Positions 8,980-17,387 of a stretch of 64,000 nucleotides of DNA are shown here, piece by piece. Numbering within the stretch: the first letter of the stretch is position 1; each line of letters begins with the position of its first letter. The DNA comes from Arthrobacter sp. StoSoilA2. GTDB lineage: Bacteria > Actinomycetota > Actinomycetes > Actinomycetales > Micrococcaceae. The position numbers were made by a program, and so were the translations under genes. The notes beneath the pieces were generated by a model, which was given only the letters and a program-made list of their open reading frames with translations, made no database searches and had not been told where the DNA came from. The stretch spans positions 2,232,001 through 2,296,000 of the forward strand of contig NZ_AP024643.1 of assembly GCF_019977195.1 (NCBI RefSeq), given 5' to 3'.

Positions 8980-9321
8980 CTTTAACGTGTGTACATTCTG
9001 TTCGGTCAGGTCCCTCTGACTCTGGCCGCGGGGTGTGCCTGGCGCCGCGGGTCGCCTGTTTGGTTGTGGGGGAGCGGGTTCAGAGTCTTGGCTGGTTGGC
9101 CCTCCGCTGGCTGGTTTGTGGGGTCCTCCAGCCCTCCTTAGTGGGTGTTGTGGCGGTCCCTGTTTGGCTGTTCACTGCTTCATGGTCCTCGCATGTGCCG
9201 ATGACATGACTTTATGCAAAATTCTTAGAGGAGTTTTCGGGATCCGGTTCACCAGCACTCCACACGGAGCGGTGGCTCGCCGTCTTTGTCCTTCCAAAGG
9301 GGGTGTGGACAGTGTCCACAC

Positions 9322-9605
9322 TTAAATCTCCTTTATCGAGACTGATCACCACCATCGCGTTGTCCCTCCTTAGTCCTATATCTACTCATTGCATGCGCGT
9401 GGCCAAAGCGACGTGGCGCCGGTTCGGAAGCGCACTGCAAGTGCAGGGCCACTCTGCGTGGGAGCTCCATCAATAAGCCGATCGACTGCTTTTGGGGTTG
9501 GTTTCATCCGCGTAGTCAACGCGGTACTCCAGCGGGACTACAAATGGAGTTTTTGCTGGTTCACGCGATAGACGGCCGAGCATGTCGAACCCAACCAGTT
9601 AGCCG
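9322..9605. other. Intergenic stretch between repeat and ANTAR remnant
   Basis: No gene is seen. A short hairpin, CCGCG(TAGTCAA)CGCGG at 9508-9524, recurs with one base changed at 10456-10472. The missing N-terminal part of the GAF domain is not found here, so the junction at about 9600 is probably a deletion or rearrangement point. Confidence 0.35.
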
Positions 9606-10142
9606 GTGAGGGACCTTACGGCCCTTTACCCGGAGGCGAACAGCGTGTTGGGTCTCCCGCTGGCTTTGGGCAAGGACGCCTCAGCAGCCCTGAAGTTCTT
9701 CGCCCCCGCGACAGGACTCTTCACCGAAGAGGCTATCGGCGAGGCCGTGGTCTTCGGCGACATGGCAGGCCAGGCTTTACGGCTCACCCTGCGTGTCATT
9801 GCCGCCAACCTGCTCGCCCAAGACCTGAAGGCCGCGATGGAGCTCCGGACGCCCATCGATCTGGCATGCGGAATGATCATGGAGCAAAGCCACTGCACCC
9901 AGGAAGAGGCCTTCAATTTCCTCACGACGGCCTCCCAGCACCGCAACCAGAAGGTTCACGACGTCGCTGACGGCATCATCAAAGCCCGTACCGGTAGCAG
10001 CGGGCACATCACGGCCCATTTCCAGGACAGATCCTGCTTGGCCCAAAGGACACACGCAGCCTGGGCGATGCGAAGTTCAGGTCCTCCAACGCCCAAGCGA
10101 CGACGGTGTTGTCGAACGGGCACAGCTCGAAGGCGCCGTTAA
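9606..10142 (+). pseudogene. Truncated GAF-ANTAR RNA-binding antiterminator
   Basis: Residues of about 20-85 read as the last part of a GAF sensor domain and residues of about 80-125 as an ANTAR domain (DLACGMIMEQSHCTQEEAF), which binds paired hairpins in nascent mRNA to prevent termination. A stop codon (TAG at 9600) sits in frame just before the GTG at 9606, so the first 70-80 residues of the GAF domain are absent. Family members usually end near the HITAHF motif, but here the frame runs on for about 40 Arg-rich residues, suggesting a lost stop. Both ends look damaged, so I call a remnant. Confidence 0.65.
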
Positions 10143-10251
10143 GGAAAGCATCCAACTCGAATTCCATGGCACTGCCGCCGTTGGCCCAGTACTGCATCCA
10201 TAGGTCGTCTAGGGTGACGACGTGCTGCTGAATCAGCTTAAGCGCTGTCAC
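10009..10251 (-). CDS. Small conserved-type hypothetical protein
   Basis: An 80-residue frame starting at GTG. The N-terminal 60 residues have the composition of a real small acidic helical protein, with motifs LDDLWMQYWANGG and PFDNTVVAWALEDL. It overlaps the damaged 3' end of the ANTAR remnant on the opposite strand. The last 20 residues are Pro/Arg-rich and may be read-through past a lost stop. No function can be assigned. Confidence 0.5.
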   Translation of the reverse strand: MTALKLIQQHVVTLDDLWMQYWANGGSAMEFELDAFLNGAFELCPFDNTVVAWALEDLNFASPRLRVSFGPSRICPGNGP

Positions 10252-10594
10252 GCGAGGATTCTCCGCAGAGTTGCCCCTGACCAGCGGCCCAACACCGCTA
10301 GTAGTCGTCGTGCCCTTGCTTCTAAAGACACCTTAATAATCCCAAATCGCACTCGTGAGGACCAGACCCGGCGAACCCGATGGGGGTCGGTAAGTGCAAC
10401 CCTGAGCCCCCTCTATTGGCACTTGTGGGTATCCAGGGTGGTCGCCGGAGTCTCTCCGCGTACTCAACGCGGCCCAGACCAGTATGCGTCAGGCTCAGAT
10501 CTGAGACTTCCGCAAATGCGTGTTGTCAAATCATTTTCCGAATTCTCACTTGACGCTTGCAGGTGCCCCTTCTGACGTCAGGTTGGGGTGTATT

Positions 10595-11023
10595 TCATAC
10601 TGTTGGCGCAGAGGTGTCTTGCTCATGGGTTCGGTTTGCAAGACGTGATGACGGGGACTCCTGAGTCACGCCGCATGGCACGTCTTGATCGACGCGGACG
10701 ACGTACTTTCCGTAATCGCGTTGTATGACGAGGATGCCCTGCTTGCGTTCCAAAGCGGCGGGCATGAGTGTGTCGACCGCATGGTTGAGCTTTTCGTCCC
10801 GGCTTCCGGGCTCCTCCACAGTGACTTCAAGGGAAAGTAAAGGCGAAAGGATCGGGAGAATGTCGTTGTCCGTTATCGAGAAGACAGCGCTGGTTACCAA
10901 AGAAAGCGAATTGTGGGACACAAGTCCTCCTGGTAGGGATCGATCGGGGTGTGCTTCAATTGCGCTGTCCGCGGTTCGGATCTCCGCGCCGGTCAAGTCG
11001 CCGGTCGCGGGAATCGCGATCAT
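10595..11023 (-). CDS. Hypothetical protein
   Basis: About 142 residues from an ATG at 11023; an in-frame start at 11074 is also possible. The centre (about residues 40-115) has strand-helix texture ending in an ILVIQRDYGKYVVRVDQDVP segment, which reads as genuine protein sequence, with typical actinobacterial codon use. There is no signal peptide, membrane segment or catalytic motif. It stands alone between unannotated stretches. Confidence 0.5.
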   Translation of the reverse strand: MIAIPATGDLTGAEIRTADSAIEAHPDRSLPGGLVSHNSLSLVTSAVFSITDNDILPILSPLLSLEVTVEEPGSRDEKLNHAVDTLMPAALERKQGILVIQRDYGKYVVRVDQDVPCGVTQESPSSRLANRTHEQDTSAPTV

Positions 11024-11074
11024 GTGGATCGAGTGCGCGGGGTGCTTTCGTCGTAGGATGCTGACTGGTGTCAA

Positions 11075-11575
11075 GTGTCATACCTATAAGCGGCTAGCCT
11101 CCGGCGAATTCTGCCGAAGGTGTTGGCACGTGCTCTGCCCCAACGTGGAGTGACTGAAGGGCCGTAATCAACGTGGAGTCGAGCTGACGCATTCGCACGG
11201 GGCCAGTGTCTCATTCATCGGTCCAGTGCTGGGGCCAACGGATAAGGACTACGTTGTCTGGCCAACGTGGGTGTTTATCGGTGCTGCCTACCACTTTTAC
11301 TTGACCGAGTTGCAAGTAGTTCCAGATCGCGGGATACGGCCGACACAGCGGCTGCCCGTCGATGCAACTCACTCTTCTTTTGTCCTCGGTTCTTCCGTGG
11401 CCTCGTCGTGGCCGAATGCTTCGATCCGGCAAGGGGGTCGTAGAAAAGGGGCAGGGATTCGTGTGTTTCCTGGGTTCGATCAAACATCGGTTCGTTCACC
11501 TGCAAATCCTTTTGATGTGGATACCAGGGCCTTCCGCGTTGCGAGGACGGAAGGCCCTGGTGGTCTGATTGCCGC
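11075..11575. other. Intergenic stretch, no gene seen
   Basis: About 500 bases downstream of the aldehyde dehydrogenase stop (opposite strand). Several short frames exist on both strands; none has a ribosome-binding site or motif. A short inverted repeat just before 11570 (GGCCTTCCGCGTT and GGACGGAAGGCC) could terminate the minus-strand operon. Confidence 0.35.
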
Positions 11576-13057
11576 CTAGTCGGCGTACGGGTCCGCGATA
11601 CCTACGTACTGGGTGTAGAGGTACTCTTCGATGCCTTCGGAGCCGCCTTCGCGGCCCAGGCCGGACTGCTTGACGCCACCGAACGGTGCGGCGGCGTTGG
11701 AGATCACGCCGGCGTTGAGGCCGAGCATGCCGGTCTCGATCCTTTCGCTGATGCGCAGGCCACGGTTGAGGTCCTTGGTGAAGACGTAGGCAACCAGGCC
11801 GTATTCGGTGTTGTTGGCCAGGCGAACGGCGTCGTCTTCGGTGGAGAAGGTGATGATGGGCGCTACCGGTCCGAAGATTTCTTCCTGCAGGATGCGGGCG
11901 TCAGCGGCGACGTTCTTCAGCACGGTGGGCTGGTAGAAGTAACCGGGACCGTCGACGGCGGCACCACCGGTGACTGCTGTGGCGCCTCCTGCTACGGCTT
12001 CGGACACCAGGGCGTGAACGCCATCGCGGGCCTTGCCATCGATCAACGGTCCCACCTTGGATTCGGCCTCGGTACCGCGGGCGGTGGTCAGGGAACCGAT
12101 CTTGGCGGCGAACTTCTCTGCGAAGGAATCGGCGATGGACTCGTGCACAATGAAGCGGTTCGCGGCGGTGCAGGCCTCGCCCATGTTGCGCATCTTCGCC
12201 GCGATGGCACCTTCAACAGCCTTGTCCAGGTCAGCGTCTTCGAAGACGACGAACGGGGCGTTACCACCGAGCTCCATGGAGGTGCGCAGGACCTTATCCG
12301 CCGCTTCACGGATCAAAGCCTGGCCCACCGGGGTGGAACCAGTGAAGGAAATCTTGCGGAGACGGTCATCCTTGATCAGCGGACCCGTCACGGCCCCGGC
12401 CCGGGAGGACTGGATAACATTCAACACACCAGCGGGCAGGCCGGCTTCCTGCATGACCTGTGCAAAGAGCAGACTGGTCAACGGTGTCAGCTTGGCGGGC
12501 TTGAGAACCATGGTGCAACCGGCAGCTACAGCGGGGGCGACCTTGCGGGTGGCCATGGCCAGCGGGAAGTTCCACGGGGTGATCAGCAGGCAAGGACCCA
12601 CCGGCTTCTTCTGCACCAGGAGGCGGTTCTTGCCATCCGGAGCTGCGGAGTAACGGCCGGACACGCGGACGGCTTCCTCGGAGAACCAGCGCAGGAACTC
12701 GGCACCATAGGTGACTTCACCACGGGCTTCGGCCAGGGGCTTACCCATTTCCAGGGTCATCAGCAGGGCGAAGTCTTCGGCACGCTCGGTGACCAGCTCG
12801 AAGGCACGGCGCAGGATCTCGCCGCGTTCGCGCGGCGCGGTGCGGGCCCAATCGGCCTGCGCGGCAGCAGCGGCGTCGAGCGCGGCAGCGCCGTCCTCGG
12901 CACCGGCGTCGGAAATGCTGAGCAGGACCTTGCCCGTTGCCGGGTCCTCAACATCAAAAGTCTTCCCGGATCCCGCAGGACGCCACTGACCGTTGATCAG
13001 CAGGCCGGTAGGGACGGAATCGAGTAGTTCAAGTTCAATCAAAGCGGAGATAGACAT
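11576..13057 (-). CDS. gabD: Succinate-semialdehyde-type aldehyde dehydrogenase
   Basis: A protein of 493 residues starting at the ATG at 13057, preceded by GGAAG at good spacing; a start 12 bases further upstream is less likely. It oxidises an aldehyde to the acid with NAD(P)+. The active-site Glu262 lies in MELGGNAP and Cys296 in GEACTAAN, and the cofactor-binding PWNFPLAM motif is at 161-168. Overall resemblance is to GabD. It is the last gene of a minus-strand operon with a thiamine-diphosphate enzyme 45 bp upstream and a HisD-like dehydrogenase, so it may oxidise the aldehyde made by the thiamine enzyme rather than succinate semialdehyde. Confidence 0.9.
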   Translation of the reverse strand: MSISALIELELLDSVPTGLLINGQWRPAGSGKTFDVEDPATGKVLLSISDAGAEDGAAALDAAAAAQADWARTAPRERGEILRRAFELVTERAEDFALLMTLEMGKPLAEARGEVTYGAEFLRWFSEEAVRVSGRYSAAPDGKNRLLVQKKPVGPCLLITPWNFPLAMATRKVAPAVAAGCTMVLKPAKLTPLTSLLFAQVMQEAGLPAGVLNVIQSSRAGAVTGPLIKDDRLRKISFTGSTPVGQALIREAADKVLRTSMELGGNAPFVVFEDADLDKAVEGAIAAKMRNMGEACTAANRFIVHESIADSFAEKFAAKIGSLTTARGTEAESKVGPLIDGKARDGVHALVSEAVAGGATAVTGGAAVDGPGYFYQPTVLKNVAADARILQEEIFGPVAPIITFSTEDDAVRLANNTEYGLVAYVFTKDLNRGLRISERIETGMLGLNAGVISNAAAPFGGVKQSGLGREGGSEGIEEYLYTQYVGIADPYAD

Positions 13058-13113
13058 TTTTTCTTCCATTCGTAGGCCATCATGCCGACGGCGGGAGCGC
13101 CGGGGGCGGAGAG

Positions 13114-14964
13114 TCAGTAGGCCTTGACCCGCTGTTCGACAATGATGTGGATCAGCGCGAAGATTTTGTCCTCATCGATGGCCTTCAGAGCGCTCTGAAG
13201 GGCTTGCGGCACATCCGCATCCTGTTCAACTCTTACTCCATACCCGCCGAATGCCTGGGCCATGAGTGCGAAGTCCGGGTTCTTGAGTTGGGTTCCCGAG
13301 ACACGGTCAGGGTAGTGACGCTCCTGATGGGTGCGAATGGTGCCGTATTCCTGGTTATCCATGACGACCACTAAGGGCGTGGCGCCGTACTGCGCGGCGG
13401 TGGCGAGTTCTTGTCCGTTCATCAGGAACTCGCCGTCACCGGCAATCGTGACAACGCGACGCTCTGGATGAGCCAGTGAGGCCGCGATAGCTGACGGTAT
13501 CGAGTAGCCCATGGAACCGTTGCGGGCACTAATCATGGAGGCATAGCGGCGGGTGGGGAAGTAGCGGTGCGCCCAGTTGGTGTGTTCACCCGCGCCGAAT
13601 GTCACCATGGCGTCATCAGCGAGAGCCGGAACGAGGTTGGCCATTAATGTGTCCATACTTGCCTTACCATCCGACGGCGTTGCGGGTGGCAGCGTTGCGA
13701 ATTTTTCCTGCTCGCCCCGCATCCGGGCTGTCCAGAACTTCCATTCCTCTTTGACGGGAAGGTCAATCTTGGTCAGGTCGCGCACAAAGACATCCGGTTT
13801 TGCGACGATTTGGTAGGAGACCGGACCGGAGCGGCCACGTAGTGACGGGTCAATGGTGACGAGGAAGTTCTTCTTGGTCCAGTCCTGCCGGCAAACGAAG
13901 CCGTCGGTGATTACATCGCCAGGAACTGTCCCGACAAAGATCAACAGATCCGTTTCGTCCAGGAGATCGTACGTAGGTCGTGGACGGCCGTAGCCGATAG
14001 GTCCAACATAAGAGGGCGAGTCAAAAGGAACAGTGCCTTCTGTGCGCCATTCGGCGGCCGCGGGAATGTGGTGCTTTTCCAGCCATCGCGTCAGTTGATC
14101 GGCGCCATGCTGGGTCCAGTCGTTGCCACCGGTGACAAAAAGCGGTTTCGATGAGGCTGCCAGGGCTTCGGCGATGGCTGCAGAGTCGGCCACGGTCATT
14201 CCGCCGGTCGCAACAGGGATGGGTGGATGAATGGTGTTGGGGACGTGCTCTCGAATGATGTCTTCGGGCAGGCCCACGACCACTGGGCCGGGCCTGCCGT
14301 TCGTAGCGGCAAACATCGCTTCGGCTACGATTTCCGATGCTCTTTCAGGGTGGTCGAGGACCATGACCCGTTTAGCACCTGTATCAAACCAAGCCTTGAT
14401 ATCGAACTCTTGAAACGCTTCCCTATCCCTGTGGGTGAAGGGAATAAGACCCACGAAAAGGACCATCGGCGTCGAGTCCTGCCAAGCTGTATGCAGCCCT
14501 ACGTGGGCATTTGCTGCACCTGGACCTCTGGTCACCATGGCGATGCCCGGAACCTGCGTCATCTTTCCATCGGCCTCTGCCATATAGGCTGCGCCGCCTT
14601 CATGGCGGCAGACGATCGTTTCGATGTCTGATTGGTGCAGCCCGTCGAGTACTTCCAGGAAGGATTCTCCAGGCACCACATAAGTGCGCTTAACTCCATG
14701 CGAAGCCAAGGACTGGACGATGACATGTCCCGCTGAGGTCGTTGCCGGACGTGGATCTGTTTCCGGAGCGAATGAACGGCGGAGGTCGGCCATAGGCGTC
14801 GTTGGTGTGCTGCCTCCGCTCTCCGATGTCCCAAGGTCTGTGACCTCGGCACTGGAAATGGAAGGTGTGGGGTGAGCAGACTTCGTTGTCATGGCCTCTG
14901 TGTCTTCGTGTCGTCTTGGGGCTGCTTGAATGTTCTGATTGGGTTTCGCGATGTTCTGAGTCAT
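13114..14964 (-). CDS. Thiamine-diphosphate-dependent enzyme, acetolactate-synthase-like
   Basis: A protein of up to 616 residues. The catalytic Glu is E122 in CRHEGGAAYMAE. The ThDP/Mg2+ motif is AGDGEFLMNGQE, ending in MDNQEYGT about 30 residues later. The acetolactate synthase/oxalyl-CoA decarboxylase/2-oxoacid decarboxylase fold covers residues of about 76-616. The first 75 residues are Ser/Thr/Pro-rich and not part of the family; in-frame ATGs at 14892 and 14793 would trim them. A tiny protein gene ends 10 bp upstream, and gabD follows. The operon suggests a 2-oxoacid decarboxylation feeding the aldehyde dehydrogenase. There is no small regulatory subunit (IlvN) or ilvC neighbour, so it is not the biosynthetic enzyme. 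Confidence 0.85.
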   Translation of the reverse strand: MTQNIAKPNQNIQAAPRRHEDTEAMTTKSAHPTPSISSAEVTDLGTSESGGSTPTTPMADLRRSFAPETDPRPATTSAGHVIVQSLASHGVKRTYVVPGESFLEVLDGLHQSDIETIVCRHEGGAAYMAEADGKMTQVPGIAMVTRGPGAANAHVGLHTAWQDSTPMVLFVGLIPFTHRDREAFQEFDIKAWFDTGAKRVMVLDHPERASEIVAEAMFAATNGRPGPVVVGLPEDIIREHVPNTIHPPIPVATGGMTVADSAAIAEALAASSKPLFVTGGNDWTQHGADQLTRWLEKHHIPAAAEWRTEGTVPFDSPSYVGPIGYGRPRPTYDLLDETDLLIFVGTVPGDVITDGFVCRQDWTKKNFLVTIDPSLRGRSGPVSYQIVAKPDVFVRDLTKIDLPVKEEWKFWTARMRGEQEKFATLPPATPSDGKASMDTLMANLVPALADDAMVTFGAGEHTNWAHRYFPTRRYASMISARNGSMGYSIPSAIAASLAHPERRVVTIAGDGEFLMNGQELATAAQYGATPLVVVMDNQEYGTIRTHQERHYPDRVSGTQLKNPDFALMAQAFGGYGVRVEQDADVPQALQSALKAIDEDKIFALIHIIVEQRVKAY

Positions 14965-14974
14965 CGGGTAACTG

Positions 14975-15277
14975 CTATTGGGCGGACGTGGCGCTCAAAT
15001 CGTTCTCGAGGCCTTCGCCGACTGATTCGCGGTGGCAGATCAACTGCATATAAACGTCGTTGGGGAGGGTTGCCGGCTCGACCCACGCTTCGTAGCCCTC
15101 GTCGGCCAAGTAAAGAGTCCGTCCATCGACTCCTTCGGCATGCAGCCAGAGTATGGAGGAATCTGTGGTCGCGTCAGTGGTCGCGGCTTCCACCAGTCCG
15201 TCCCGGACGGGGTTGCCGTGGTGCCGGATTTCTATTCTTAAGCCGATCAGGCTCGGCCAGTGGTCACATCTATGCAT
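14975..15277 (-). CDS. Tiny beta-rich protein, family 1 (copy A)
   Basis: About 100 residues. The core reads GLRIEIRHHGNPVRDGLVE, then SSILWLHAEG, then GYEAWVEP, with alternating hydrophobic residues typical of a small beta barrel. Two paralogues lie elsewhere in the window (33646-33876 and 56428-56784) with the same order of VEIR, VR-x-G-x-V, DSI-x-WL-x-A(E/D) and E-x-W(V/I). It sits 10 bp upstream of the thiamine enzyme and is co-directional with the whole operon, so it is co-transcribed. Known families are not recognised. An SH3-like or KOW-like fold is my inference from strand pattern. Confidence 0.7.
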   Translation of the reverse strand: MHRCDHWPSLIGLRIEIRHHGNPVRDGLVEAATTDATTDSSILWLHAEGVDGRTLYLADEGYEAWVEPATLPNDVYMQLICHRESVGEGLENDLSATSAQ

Positions 15278-15446
15278 GGGCTTTCAGCTTGCTGGGAGGA
15301 GAATGGATGGTCCTGGAAGCGCGCGGCGTTGCTGCTAGTCTGTCTCGGGTCCTGCGCAGAAGAAGCAGCGGTCCTCGCAGGTGGAGCTTTCTCCGGACTC
15401 TTGCTGCGGCCTCGAACGGAATCGCCGCTGGGTGGAGCCGTTTGCA

Positions 15447-15698
15447 TCAGAGCAAGTCAAGGTATGCCCCCGGAACGCAGAGTTCGTAACGCTGGCGATT
15501 GGCAACCTGGATCCGGTCCGTCTCCCATGAGACCCGAATACCGTCGTGGGTGGGCATAATGCTGCCTTCCGTCAGGAATTGTGGCTCTGCTCCCACCTGG
15601 CCGGACGGAACCCACCATCCGGTCTTGGGGCAGTGGCTACCAGTATTGCTCCTTGTCCAGTGCAGTCCCGCGGCCCTGGCGGGATTCCTCTTCTTCAT
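15447..15698 (-). CDS. Tiny protein, family 2 (copy D)
   Basis: 83 residues. The centre is CPKTGWWVPSGQ, then EGSIMPTHDGIRVSW. The same order (P-x-[ST]GWW-x-P, G-x-IMP-x-x-DG-x-R-x-x-W) is found at 56991-57215, where it again precedes a family 1 gene. It lies between the HisD-like dehydrogenase and the family 1 gene in the same operon. The short Trp-rich sequence with a single CP motif is unlike an enzyme. The start is uncertain. Function unknown. Confidence 0.65.
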   Translation of the reverse strand: MKKRNPARAAGLHWTRSNTGSHCPKTGWWVPSGQVGAEPQFLTEGSIMPTHDGIRVSWETDRIQVANRQRYELCVPGAYLDLL

Positions 15699-15816
15699 GG
15701 TCTCTTCCTTGTTGTCAGTGGTGGTTCTGTTTAGTCGAATGGTGAGCCTGGGGCTCCGGACGCTGTCCAGAGCCCCAGATTCGCCTACAGGCAGCCTTGT
15801 CTGAAGGCGGATGTTG

Positions 15817-17136
15817 CTAGCGGTTGAAACGGTCCAGACGCAGGGTGGCTGTGGCGCGGTGCGCTTCCATGCCTTCGAATGCGGAGATGGTGGCCACGTA
15901 GTTCGCCAGGCGGGGAGTTGCTTCCTTTTCGACGCGCTGGAAGGTCAGCGGCTTGAGGAACCGGGAGACGGAAAGTCCAGCAGAAGACTTGGCGCCGCGA
16001 CCGGTCGGGAGGACGTGGTTGGTACCGGCAATACCCTTGTCGGAGTAGGCCACAGTCGACCAGGGGCCCAGGAAGATGGAGCCGTAGTTCTTCAGATTGT
16101 CGTGGTACCACGCGTCATCGGAGGTCTGAATTTCCAAGTGCTCTGGTGCCAACATGTCCATGATTTCGGCAGCGGTCTCTCGGTCTTCCGCTACGTACAC
16201 GGTGCCGTAATCACGCCAAGCCGGTCCGGCGATGTTCCGCGTGGCCAGGGTTTCGAGCTGCTTTTCGATGTGCCGGATAACTTCTTCGCCGAATGTGCGG
16301 TTGGTGGTGACGAGCGAAGCGGGCGAGAGGACACCATGCTCGGCTTGGCCCAAGAGGTCAGCTGCGACCAGTTCGGGATCTGCGGTCTCGTCGGCGATGA
16401 CGGCCACTTCAGAAGGACCGGCAAGAAGGTCAATGCCGACGCGACCGAAGAGCTGCCTCTTGGCCTCGGTAACATAGGCGTTGCCAGCGCCCACGAGGAT
16501 GTCTGCGGGCTGCTCACCGAGAAGGCCGAAAGCCATTGCGGCCAACGCCTGGACACCGCCGACAGCGAAGGCGCGGTCTACACCGGAGAGGTATGCGGCG
16601 TGAAGGACGGCCGGGTGTCCACCTGTGGGGCTCGTTGGGGGCGTGCAGGCGATCACGGTCGGTACACCCGCGGCCTTGGCCACGCCGACCGTCATGAAGG
16701 CGCTGGCGAGGATGGGGAACTGGCCCGCGGGCAAGTAGGCGCCTACCCGGGGGACGGGGGTGTAGCGCTGGCCGGCAAAGACGCCGGGAAGAATCTCCGT
16801 TTCGAAGTCTGTCAGGTGTTCGCGCTGTTCGACCGCGAAGAGACGGGTCCTCTCAGCGCCTGCGGCAAGAGCTTCGCGCAGTTCGGGGGTGAGTTCATCC
16901 CCGGTCTTGGCGAGCTGGGCTTGGCTGATTTCGATGTCGTTCCCAGCCCAGCCATCGAGTTTCTGTGAGTACTTTATGACGGCGTCGATGCCGTTCTTTT
17001 CGATGTCAGTCAACATCGTGGAGACTGTTTCGATCACAGCCGGAAGCCGCTGTGCCGGAACGCCTCCGACCTCGGGTGCCTTGATGACTTCGAAGTGTCC
17101 GTTGATGAATGCCTTGTCGGCTTCGTTGATTTGCAT
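15817..17136 (-). CDS. Histidinol-dehydrogenase-family oxidoreductase (HpsN-like, not biosynthetic HisD)
   Basis: About 439 residues from the ATG at 17136. It conserves the family's metal and catalytic residues: QAEHG (zinc ligands), APEHLEIQT (Glu-His catalytic pair), GTNHVLPT and a C-terminal EAH. True HisD continues after LPT with an aromatic Gly-Tyr-Ala stretch; here it is GRGAKSSAGLSVSRFLK, as in dehydrogenases such as HpsN that oxidise a primary alcohol to the acid in two NAD+ steps. There are no other his genes nearby. It is first in a catabolic operon with tiny proteins, a thiamine enzyme and an aldehyde dehydrogenase, divergent from a LysR gene. Substrate unknown; a hydroxyalkyl compound such as a polyol or sulfonate is possible. 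Confidence 0.85.
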   Translation of the reverse strand: MQINEADKAFINGHFEVIKAPEVGGVPAQRLPAVIETVSTMLTDIEKNGIDAVIKYSQKLDGWAGNDIEISQAQLAKTGDELTPELREALAAGAERTRLFAVEQREHLTDFETEILPGVFAGQRYTPVPRVGAYLPAGQFPILASAFMTVGVAKAAGVPTVIACTPPTSPTGGHPAVLHAAYLSGVDRAFAVGGVQALAAMAFGLLGEQPADILVGAGNAYVTEAKRQLFGRVGIDLLAGPSEVAVIADETADPELVAADLLGQAEHGVLSPASLVTTNRTFGEEVIRHIEKQLETLATRNIAGPAWRDYGTVYVAEDRETAAEIMDMLAPEHLEIQTSDDAWYHDNLKNYGSIFLGPWSTVAYSDKGIAGTNHVLPTGRGAKSSAGLSVSRFLKPLTFQRVEKEATPRLANYVATISAFEGMEAHRATATLRLDRFNR

Positions 17137-17192
17137 ACCAATAACGCTAGAGACGGGCCGGGCATCGCACAACCCGATAAGAAGCTATAGAA

Positions 17193-17213
17193 ATCATCGG
17201 ATCATCCGATGAT
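17193..17213. promoter_or_regulatory. 21-bp perfect palindrome, probable operator
   Basis: Arms ATCATCGGAT and ATCCGATGAT around a single C lie between the HisD-like gene (minus) and the LysR gene (plus), 57 bp upstream of the HisD-like start. A perfect 10-bp inverted repeat in a divergent LysR intergenic region is a strong operator candidate for the HisD-like operon. Confidence 0.6.
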
Positions 17214-17370
17214 CGGCCGGGTTGTGATGCTGTAGCGAGGGCGAAAAACCCCGAAAATTCGGGCTCAAAGACGGCGGACCCAGGTCCTCGACGCGCACGT
17301 GTTCGGCAGGGCAAAGTTCGGCATCCGCAGAAAAAAACCCTCGGATCCAACCCGAATATTTATCTGGAGC

Positions 17371-17387
17371 CATAGGATATTCCTGTG
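17371..17387. promoter_or_regulatory. Palindromic site overlapping the LysR start (operator motif copy 1)
   Basis: CATAGGATATTCCTGTG is an imperfect inverted repeat that includes the GTG start and the AGGA ribosome-binding site of the LysR gene. Related 17-mers occur at 18413-18429 and 29012-29028. It could mediate autoregulation. Confidence 0.5.

Larger units (their letters stand above)
8817..9321. repeat. 505-bp dispersed repeat, copy 1
   Basis: This element matches a second copy at 55214-55718, and both are exactly 505 bases between the outer edges of their terminal palindromes. The left palindrome is GTGTGAACAATGTCCACGC (degenerate) and the right one is GTGTGGACAGTGTCCACAC (9-bp arms). 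Inside, a tRNA-3'-end-like core and a terminator hairpin are the best conserved part, followed by a related half-site GTGTGTACA near 8987 and a Gly/Val-codon-like region that matches the other copy less well. There is no transposase frame, so it resembles a MITE or a non-autonomous element. Confidence 0.75.

Noticed and set aside
9035..9325. Forward frames inside the 505-bp repeats as genes
   Set aside because: Frames in the two copies are not conserved as protein, lack ribosome-binding sites, and the DNA palindromes are the conserved feature.
12014..13027. Long forward open frame of 337 codons opposite gabD
   Set aside because: It is the antisense shadow of the aldehyde dehydrogenase, with composition typical of GC-rich antisense frames and no motif.
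13114..14964. Biosynthetic acetolactate synthase (ilvB)
   Set aside because: No ilvN or ilvC neighbours, and the operon is catabolic in content.
15811..16968. 385-codon forward frame opposite the HisD-like gene
   Set aside because: Antisense shadow of a clearly conserved enzyme; no start signal or motif.
15817..17136. Biosynthetic histidinol dehydrogenase (hisD)
   Set aside because: No other histidine genes are near, and the active-site loop after GTNHVLPT differs from HisD and fits the HpsN-like group.
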